Part shown: piece after piece, positions 58,531 through 64,000 of the stretch
Numbering within the stretch: position 1 is the stretch's first letter
How the letters are laid out: the number at the start of each line of letters is the position of its first letter
Program-made: the position numbers and the translations under genes
Assembly (NCBI GenBank): GCA_965116695.1
Contig: OZ220706.1
Location: forward strand, 434,001-498,000
Source: JAJDTT01 sp965116695
GTDB taxonomy: Bacteria; Acidobacteriota; UBA6911; RPQK01; JAJDTT01
Direction of reading: 5' to 3'
DNA length: 64,000 nucleotides
Notes under the pieces: model-generated
Databases searched by the model: none
The model's input: only the letters and a program-made list of their open reading frames with translations
What the model was told of the DNA's origin: nothing

Positions 58531-60090
58531 TCAGCCGCGCTTCCTGAGTTCCCGCTTCAGAATCTTGCCGGTCCCTCCCTTGGGCAGGCCGGACGCGAGT
58601 TCGACGATCCGGGGGACCTTGAAGGAGGCCAGCCGGCGCCGGCAATGGGAGACCAGTTCCTTCGGGGTGACACCGTCCGGCGTTCTGGGGACGACCACCG
58701 CCTTGGGAATCTCTCCCCAGTGCTCGTCGGGTACCGGAATCACGGCGCATTCCAGGACGCCGGGATGGGCCAGAAGCACCCGTTCCACCTCCAGGCTGGA
58801 GATGTTCTCGCCGCCGCTGACGATGATGTCCTTCTTTCGATCGACGATCTGAACGTAGCCGTCCGGGTCGATGGTGGCCAGGTCGCCGGTCCGCAACCAG
58901 GTTCCGGCCGCCGCCTCCGGCTCCGCCTGTCCCCAATAGCCCTTCATGACGCCGTCTCCCCGGATGGCGATTTCCCCCAGATCGCTGCCGGTCCAGGGAA
59001 GGGAACGGCCCTGCCCGTCCAGAAGCGCCAGCTCCACGCCGGGGATGGGGCAGCCGGTCATGGACTGCATGGCCAGGCGGCGCTCGCCCTGGACCGCAAG
59101 ATGGCTCTTGGGAAACGAGAGCGTCACCACGGGTGAGCATTCCGTGAGGCCGTAGCCGGCGACGCACCGGCAGTCGAAGGCCGCTTCCAATTGTCCCACG
59201 AGCCGGGGATTGGCGGCTGCTCCCCCCAGATTGATCAATCGGACCGACGAGGTATCGAATCGATCCCGTTCCGAATGGTTCAGAAGCGAAAGGGCCATGG
59301 TCGGCACCAGGAAAAAGAACGTGACGCCATGTTCCTGGATCAGGCGGTACGCGTCGCCGGGATGGAAGCGCTTCATGAGGACGTGCCGTCCTCCCAGGCA
59401 GGTCAGGAACTGGGGCGTTCCCCAACCGTTCACGTGGAACAGGGGGATGGTGTGCAGTTGGGTGTCCTCTTCCCGGATGCCCAGTGCCAGGGCCACCTCC
59501 AGCGCGTGAAGGTAGAGGTTGCGATGGGTGAGCATGACTCCTTTGGGCAGGGCCGTCGTGCCCGAGGTGTAGAACAACTCGGCGACGTCCTCCTCGTCGA
59601 TCCCGAAGATGTCCCGGTCCGGCGCGCACTCGCCGGTTTCCATCAGATGCCGGTAGGAGCCGGGCTCGACCCAGTCGGGGGACGGACCGGGCTCCAGGAG
59701 CAGGAAACGCCGGACGCTGTGGAGGTCGCGGCGAATCTCCTCGACGACGGGGAGAAAGTCAGGATGGAAGATGAGGACCCGCGCCCCTGCGTCGTTCAGA
59801 ATGTGGCGGAAGTCGGGGGCCCGGAGACGGGTGTTCAGCGGGAGGAGAATGCAGCCGGCCAGGGGGACTCCGAAATAGGCTTCCAGGAGCGGGTGCTGGT
59901 TGTAGGAGAGTAGAGCGACCCGGGAGCCGGCGGCGAGCCTCCAGGACGAAAGGATGGCGGCCAGGCGATGGCAGCGCCGGGAAAACTCCCGGTAGGTCCA
60001 GCTTCGTCCGGCGTCCACAATGCCGGCCTTGGAACCGAATTGGTCCCTGGCGCGGTAGAGAAACCGCAGCGGTGTGAGCGGCACCCTCAT
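58531..60090 (-). CDS. AMP-forming acyl-CoA synthetase (fatty-acid/acyl ligase)
   Basis: A 519-residue adenylate-forming enzyme. The P-loop is YTSGTTALPKGVMLTHRN (Ala in place of the usual Gly), followed by LFHVNGWGTPQF, YGLTECSPVVTLS, GEIAIRGDGVMKGYWG, RTGDLATIDPDGYVQIVDRKKDII, and the catalytic lysine in PKGGTGKILKREL. Family members activate carboxylic acids to acyl-AMP and acyl-CoA. Its first codon overlaps the last codon of the DtxR-type regulator upstream by four bases, so the two form one operon. The substrate chain length is not determinable. Confidence 0.9.
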   Translation of the reverse strand: MRVPLTPLRFLYRARDQFGSKAGIVDAGRSWTYREFSRRCHRLAAILSSWRLAAGSRVALLSYNQHPLLEAYFGVPLAGCILLPLNTRLRAPDFRHILNDAGARVLIFHPDFLPVVEEIRRDLHSVRRFLLLEPGPSPDWVEPGSYRHLMETGECAPDRDIFGIDEEDVAELFYTSGTTALPKGVMLTHRNLYLHALEVALALGIREEDTQLHTIPLFHVNGWGTPQFLTCLGGRHVLMKRFHPGDAYRLIQEHGVTFFFLVPTMALSLLNHSERDRFDTSSVRLINLGGAAANPRLVGQLEAAFDCRCVAGYGLTECSPVVTLSFPKSHLAVQGERRLAMQSMTGCPIPGVELALLDGQGRSLPWTGSDLGEIAIRGDGVMKGYWGQAEPEAAAGTWLRTGDLATIDPDGYVQIVDRKKDIIVSGGENISSLEVERVLLAHPGVLECAVIPVPDEHWGEIPKAVVVPRTPDGVTPKELVSHCRRRLASFKVPRIVELASGLPKGGTGKILKRELRKRG

Positions 60091-60761
60091 GGCAGGCTGA
60101 CGAAGATCTGGCGCGCCAGTTCCTCGCTGAGTCCGTGCTCGACTCCGTTGACCCGGACATAGACGGGTCCGTTGAAGGGGTCCCGCCTCACCAGGTCCAG
60201 CTTGACGTCGGGGAAGATGCCGATGGAGGCCAGGTGGCGCAGGACGCTGGGGTCCTTGTCGCTGACCCTCCGCACCCGGGTTTCCTGGCCCGCCACCATG
60301 TCCCAGAGCCTTCCCACCCGCTCCAGGTCGATCTCGCCTTTCTTGGTGGGAATGGGATCACCGTGGGGGTCTTTCCGGGGGTATCCCAGCGCCTGGTCGA
60401 TCTTCTCTTCGAACTCCTCGGAAATGACGTGTTCCAGGAGATCCGCTTCCTCGTGCACCTTGTCCCAGGTGTAGCCCAGAACCTCGGACAGGTACAGCTC
60501 CAGCAGCCGGTGGTGCCGGATGATCTCCAGCGCGATCCGGGTTCCGGCCGGAGTCAGGCGGACTCCCTTGTAGCGCTGGTATTCCACCAGCTTCAGGTCG
60601 GAGAGGCGCTGGACCATGTTGGTCACGCTGGCCGGCCGGCATGACATGGCGGCGGCGACCCTGGAGGTGGTGACCAGCGAGTCTCCGGCGGCCAACTCGT
60701 AGATGGCCTTGAGGTAATCCTCCATTGCGCGGCTGATCACCGGTGTCGTCTTGGCCGCCAT
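60087..60761 (-). CDS. DtxR/MntR-family metal-dependent regulator
   Basis: A 224-residue regulator. The N-terminal winged helix (MEDYLKAIYELAAGDSLVTTSRVAAAMSCRPASVTNMVQRLSDLKLVEYQRYKGVRLT) is followed by the dimerisation/metal domain HHRLLELYLSEVLGYTWDKVHEEADLLEHVISEEFEEKIDQALGYP and a C-terminal SH3-like/FeoA-type domain (DPFNGPVYVRVNGVEHGLSEELARQIFV). With Fe(II) or Mn(II) bound it represses metal uptake or similar genes. It overlaps the acyl-CoA ligase and is divergent from leuB; its own operator was not found. Confidence 0.9.
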   Translation of the reverse strand: MAAKTTPVISRAMEDYLKAIYELAAGDSLVTTSRVAAAMSCRPASVTNMVQRLSDLKLVEYQRYKGVRLTPAGTRIALEIIRHHRLLELYLSEVLGYTWDKVHEEADLLEHVISEEFEEKIDQALGYPRKDPHGDPIPTKKGEIDLERVGRLWDMVAGQETRVRRVSDKDPSVLRHLASIGIFPDVKLDLVRRDPFNGPVYVRVNGVEHGLSEELARQIFVSLP

Positions 60762-60843
60762 GATCCTGGTCTTTCCGGGTGCGTCGCCGTTGCCGAACGA
60801 TGCCGGCCGGAGCAGGGAACCCGGCCGGAGGCGTTACAGTATA

Positions 60844-60871
60844 GCAGCCCGCCGGATGGGAGTCGGGCTGC
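60844..60871 (+). promoter_or_regulatory. Inverted repeat between dtxR-type gene and leuB
   Basis: GCAGCCCG (60844-60851) and CGGGCTGC (60864-60871) are perfect 8-bp arms around a 12-base spacer, about 70 bases before the leuB ATG. It does not match the DtxR consensus. It could be a binding site or a leader hairpin. Confidence 0.35.
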
Positions 60872-60941
60872 GGGGACGTTGGCCGCGGGGGCTGTGGTAG
60901 TCTCCCCCCGTTGGGAGGGAGCCACCGGGAAGGGATGACCC

Positions 60942-62036
60942 ATGACCCATGTGATCGCTGTGCTGCCGGGGGACGGCATCGGTCCGGAGGTGATCGCTGC
61001 GGCCGTCGAGGTGCTGGAGTGGTGTGGACGCAACCATGGACTGCAACTGGAGGTTCGGACCTTCCCGGCCGGAGGAACCGCCCTGGAACGCTACGGGGAC
61101 CCCTTGCCCGATTTTGTCCTCGCTGCCTGCAGGGAAGCGGACGCCGTACTGGTCGGGGCAGCGGGTGATTCCCGGTTCGACTCCAATCCCGCCCCGACGC
61201 GTCCCGAACAGGCTCTGCTTCGACTGCGCAAGGAGTTGGAACTGTTCACCAACCTTCGGCCCGTCAAGACCCATCCGTCTCTGTCGGAGACTTCGCCGTT
61301 CAAGAAATCGATCATCGAAAACGTCGATATCATGATCGTTCGAGAGTTGACGGGCGGGATCTATTTCGGTGAGCCGCGGGGCAGCGAGCGGCGTTCGGGC
61401 GTCCGTTGCGCCTACAACATGGAGATCTACCACGACTACGAGATCGAACGGATCGCCCGGGCCGCCTTTCAACTGGCCCGGGAACGGCGCCGCCTCGTCA
61501 CCAGCGTGGACAAGTCCAACGTCATGGAGAGCTCGCTGCTCTGGCGCACGGTGGTGGAGGAGGTCTCAAAGGACTACCCGGATGTGGCCTTGGAGCACAT
61601 GCTGGTGGACAACTGCTCCATGCAGTTGATCTCCCGGCCCAGGCATTTCGACGTGCTCCTTTCCACCAACCTGTTCGGGGACATCCTCAGTGATGAGGCG
61701 GCCGTGCTGGCCGGGTCCATCGGCCTGTTGCCCTCCGCCAGTCTGGGAGCTCCGGCGGAGGGTGTCCGGAAGGGTCTCTACGAACCGGTCCATGGAACGG
61801 CGCCGGACATCGCCGGAAGCGGCCGGGCGAACCCCTTGGCCGCCATCTCCAGCGTGGCGCTTCTGTTCCGCTATTCCCTGGGACGGGATGACATCGCCCG
61901 CCGGATCGATTCGGCGGTGGAGACCTGCCTGCATGAGGGCCACCGGACCGCCGACCTGGTGCGGGCCGGAGAAGAGTCCATCGGGACCCGGGCCATGGCC
62001 GAAAATGTATTGGCAGCGCTGGCGGCGGAACCGTAG
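60942..62036 (+). CDS. leuB: 3-isopropylmalate dehydrogenase
   Basis: A 364-residue protein: PGDGIGPEVIAAAVEVL, AVLVGAAGDSRFD, LRKELELFTNLRPVKTHPSL (substrate-binding arginines), IMIVRELTGGIYFGEPRG, TSVDKSNVMESSLLWRTVVEEV (catalytic Lys), LVDNCSMQLI, STNLFGDILSDEAAVLAGSIGLLPSASLG (metal-binding Asp residues) and the NAD-binding EPVHGTAPDIAGSGRANP. It oxidatively decarboxylates 3-isopropylmalate in leucine synthesis. The ATG at 60942 has AAGGGA within reach. It stands alone without other leu genes. Its stop overlaps a dispersed repeat. Confidence 0.95.
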   Translation: MTHVIAVLPGDGIGPEVIAAAVEVLEWCGRNHGLQLEVRTFPAGGTALERYGDPLPDFVLAACREADAVLVGAAGDSRFDSNPAPTRPEQALLRLRKELELFTNLRPVKTHPSLSETSPFKKSIIENVDIMIVRELTGGIYFGEPRGSERRSGVRCAYNMEIYHDYEIERIARAAFQLARERRRLVTSVDKSNVMESSLLWRTVVEEVSKDYPDVALEHMLVDNCSMQLISRPRHFDVLLSTNLFGDILSDEAAVLAGSIGLLPSASLGAPAEGVRKGLYEPVHGTAPDIAGSGRANPLAAISSVALLFRYSLGRDDIARRIDSAVETCLHEGHRTADLVRAGEESIGTRAMAENVLAALAAEP

Positions 62037-62115
62037 GGGCGGCCTTGTGGTCGCCCTCCCCGGGTCGTCGATTGATGCGGGAACGCAATAGGGTCCCCAC
62101 AAGGGGTGCCCCTAC
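62033..62115. mobile_element. 83-bp element with inverted terminal arms (MITE/REP doublet-like)
   Basis: Left arm GTAGGGGC-GG-CCTTGTGG (62033-62050), right arm read in reverse GTAGGGGC-ACC-CCTTGTGG (62097-62115). The 8+8 bases of each arm are exact, the centre differs. The left arm includes the leuB stop. A third single arm lies at 56205-56223. It is too short to encode anything. Confidence 0.5.
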
Positions 62116-62197
62116 GCGGGAATCAGCAGAAAAATGGGGACTCCCGCCAGGAACGCTAGGCGTAAAGTGGCATTTATGGTATGATTACCCAGAACCT

Positions 62198-62590
62198 ATG
62201 CGCAATAATCCGAGAGAATTACTGTTGAATATGCACCGGCAGCATGTCAGCGGCTGGCAACAGAAGGACATGTTGACATTGAGAGGCGTCTATGCCGAGC
62301 AGGCGGTGGTATTCGAGAAGGTCCCGCCTCCCCGCTTCTCCGATTTCAAGACATTTGAGAACACGCTTCATCAATATTTCAGTCAGGTCCACGACATTAC
62401 GTTGCTTACCGACAATATCCAGATCGAGTTCAGCGGCGACGTGGGGTGGATCACTTCCCAGTATCTGATGGCGTATCACGCCAAGGGACGGCTTCAGCGG
62501 GAGACGGGCCGTTGGACCGAGATCTATCAGCGGGAGAACGGCGAATGGAAACTCACTCATTTCCATTCCTCCCCCGACCCCTTCAATTGA
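62198..62590 (+). CDS. SnoaL/NTF2-like domain protein
   Basis: A 130-residue cone-fold protein: PRELLLNMHRQHVSGWQQKDMLTLRGVYAEQAVVF, a beta core with VGWITSQYLMAYHAKGRL, and the ending GRWTEIYQRENGEWKLTHFHSSPDPFN, typical of SnoaL-like or DUF4440-like proteins. Members include small-molecule isomerases and many of unknown role. The ATG at 62198 is the first in frame that gives the family start. It is followed by a hairpin and the converging glycosyltransferase gene. Confidence 0.7.
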   Translation: MRNNPRELLLNMHRQHVSGWQQKDMLTLRGVYAEQAVVFEKVPPPRFSDFKTFENTLHQYFSQVHDITLLTDNIQIEFSGDVGWITSQYLMAYHAKGRLQRETGRWTEIYQRENGEWKLTHFHSSPDPFN

Positions 62591-62595
62591 GCGCC

Positions 62596-62614
62596 GGCGG
62601 CGATAATCGCCGCC
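62596..62614. terminator. Bidirectional hairpin between SnoaL-like gene and glycosyltransferase
   Basis: GGCGGCGA (62596-62603), loop TAA, TCGCCGCC (62607-62614): a perfect 8-bp stem between two converging genes. A terminator for both is plausible although there is no T-tract. Confidence 0.5.
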
Positions 62615-62641
62615 ATCCGCTTCAGACACCTCTCTTCGCCC

Positions 62642-63886
62642 TCAATTCACACCCTTTTTGAAGCGCGCCGTTTCCTCATAGAGACCCACCAGATTTTCCG
62701 CCAATCTTTCCCAGTCGTAGTGTTTCGTCACAGTGCGCCGGCCTGATTCCGCCAGCCGGGCCGTGAACTCCGGGTTCCTCATGAGGGCGGCGATCCACAT
62801 GGCGAATTCCTCGGGAGTCTCGGCAACCAGCGCGTTCTGTCCGTGAACGGCGTGAATTCCTTGGAAAGCAAGGGAAGTTCCCACGACCGCCTTGCCGCAT
62901 GCCCATGCCTCCAGGACCTTGCCGCGAATCCCGACGCCGGTCCGAACGGGAACCACCACGACTTGGGCCCGAGCATAGTATTTCCTCAGGTCCGGGACGA
63001 AACCGGTGACGGTAATGGCCGGGTGGTCGTCCATGGCCCGGATCTCCGGAGTTGGAGATGATCCCACGATATAGAGGTGCGTTTCCCGACGATCCTCCAA
63101 CAGCATCGGTAGAACCTGGTTTACGAAGAACAGCATGGCGTCCACATTCGGGTCGTGGCGAAAGGCGCCGACGTAGAGAATGCTGTTGGGCTCGACCTCG
63201 CGGTTCGCGGGAACAAAGTAGGAAGTGTCGACGCCTGTCGGCAAGACCCTCAGTCTCGGCCGGGGCAGGTATCCTTCCAGGTAGCTACGATCGACTGAAG
63301 TGACGCAGATGACCCGATCCATGCGCCGGCACATCTCGACCTCCCGGAAGAGCGTCTGAAGCGTATCGTAGTGGCGCTTGACCTTGGAAAACGGACCGGA
63401 GGTCAGGAGGTAGCGGCTGTAGTGGGCGGCGTAGTTGACTTCCATCTCGGTAAGAAGCCTGGGAATCCGGAGCGGAACCAGATCGTCGTACTGGACCATC
63501 TGAGGCCATTCGTAGTGAATCAGGTCGAACTCTGCCTCCTCCAGAATCGCTTCGAATCGGCGGCGGAAATCAGGGCAGTTGAACTCCTCGAAGGGTTCGT
63601 ATGGATAGAGCGAAACGGATTCGAAATCCCTCCGCGGGACCAACTCCACGCTCGCGCAATGACCGCGGAGCTGATGGACGCTGCCGGTCTCGTCATCACC
63701 CTCCACAAACGACAGGAGGTGAATCTGGTGCCGCCGTGAGACGCGGCTGAGAAATTGGAAGACGCGCCCGGCTCCGCCGTGGCGCCCCAGGACGGGGAGA
63801 TAGGCGCTGACGACGAGTATCCTGAGGCGGTCAGGAGGAGGCCCAGTAGGCGTGGGGCGTCCTGGCCTGCTATGCACGTAGGTCAA
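62642..63886 (-). CDS. Glycosyltransferase family 4 (GT1/GT4 fold), start near or beyond the window edge
   Basis: About 414 residues in frame: RILVVSAYLPVLGRHGGAGRVFQFLSRVSRRH, a beta-strand-rich N-terminal half, then LPTGVDTSYFVP, ILYVGAFRHDPNVDAMLFFVNQVLP, TVTGFVPDLRKYYARAQVVVVPVRTGVGIRGKVLEAWACGKAVVGTSLAFQG and a final helix, as in retaining nucleotide-sugar transferases. The TTG at 63886 is the longest marked start; however the frame stays open through 64000, giving EYIRALRRLPDVLKLRWREPRR upstream. The gene may therefore start beyond the window or be fused to another glycosyltransferase. Surface polysaccharide synthesis is likely. Confidence 0.8.
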   Translation of the reverse strand: MTYVHSRPGRPTPTGPPPDRLRILVVSAYLPVLGRHGGAGRVFQFLSRVSRRHQIHLLSFVEGDDETGSVHQLRGHCASVELVPRRDFESVSLYPYEPFEEFNCPDFRRRFEAILEEAEFDLIHYEWPQMVQYDDLVPLRIPRLLTEMEVNYAAHYSRYLLTSGPFSKVKRHYDTLQTLFREVEMCRRMDRVICVTSVDRSYLEGYLPRPRLRVLPTGVDTSYFVPANREVEPNSILYVGAFRHDPNVDAMLFFVNQVLPMLLEDRRETHLYIVGSSPTPEIRAMDDHPAITVTGFVPDLRKYYARAQVVVVPVRTGVGIRGKVLEAWACGKAVVGTSLAFQGIHAVHGQNALVAETPEEFAMWIAALMRNPEFTARLAESGRRTVTKHYDWERLAENLVGLYEETARFKKGVN

Positions 63887-64000
63887 CGGCCTGCGGCAAA
63901 GGTCGATGAGGGCGCGGTCCGACTGCCGCCGGCGCGGTTCGCGCCAGCGAAGCTTCAGGACATCCGGAAGCCGCCGGAGGGCCCGGATATATTCTCCGGG

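Overview
The window is GC-rich, gene-dense bacterial chromosome. The mix of genes (a TonB receptor with an N-terminal carboxypeptidase-regulatory-like domain, secreted sialidase-fold and ceramidase-like enzymes, repeated phytanoyl-CoA-dioxygenase, HpcH/HpaI and Gfo/Idh/MocA enzymes, and a eukaryote-like YWTD/LDL-receptor-repeat protein) fits a heterotrophic Acidobacteriota-like organism, perhaps host-associated such as a sponge symbiont. That placement is inferred from gene content; there is no rRNA or marker phylogeny here. TonB receptor, lipoproteins and TAT/Sec exports point to a diderm.

Layout. 1-4950: end of a methyltransferase, a Phd/PIN toxin-antitoxin pair, a TAT-exported BNR propeller, a GNAT, and a HigBA pair with a promoter overlapped by an inverted repeat. 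5130-11230: secreted GH32/BNR-like propeller protein, M14 peptidase, ceramidase-like hydrolase and a class IV aminotransferase. 11295-15260: a compact minus-strand operon of two Fe(II)/2-oxoglutarate-type oxygenases, a fluoroacetate-dehalogenase-like hydrolase and a propeller lipoprotein. 15390-18158: an unusual Cache-Cache-SBP5 fusion followed by six tandem hairpins with a compensatory base-pair change. 18250-29265: GT2, YfhO-like membrane protein, GNAT, TonB receptor, FG-GAP protein and a 20-blade YWTD/CARDB protein.

29370-37920: HflX, an EctD-like dioxygenase, a di-heme peroxidase, an HpcH/HpaI aldolase, a 7Fe ferredoxin, an exported CbiX-like protein with a zinc-ribbon partner, Fic and tRNA-Glu. 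38000-44540: tRNA-Arg and a complete oligopeptide ABC transporter operon (SBP-B-C-D-F), divergent from an aminotransferase. 46285-56203: membrane acyltransferase, F420-type oxidoreductase, aldolase, NAD epimerase/dehydrogenase, TIM-barrel sugar isomerase and two Gfo/Idh/MocA dehydrogenases, which together look like a sugar/polyol catabolic neighbourhood. A RAYT-type transposase with two short repeat families sits inside it, bracketed by a 136-bp direct duplication and dead gene fragments. 56285-64000: MscS channel, thioredoxin reductase, a DtxR regulator overlapping an acyl-CoA ligase, LeuB, a SnoaL-like protein and a glycosyltransferase cut by the window edge.

The window holds several fossils of catabolic genes (mandelate racemase, LLM oxidoreductase, GH32-like, isomerase 3' end), so the carbohydrate/xenobiotic repertoire appears to be turning over by duplication and decay. 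The most novel candidates are the covarying hairpin array, the Cache-Cache-SBP fusion, the YWTD/CARDB protein locus and the dioxygenase-dehalogenase operon.
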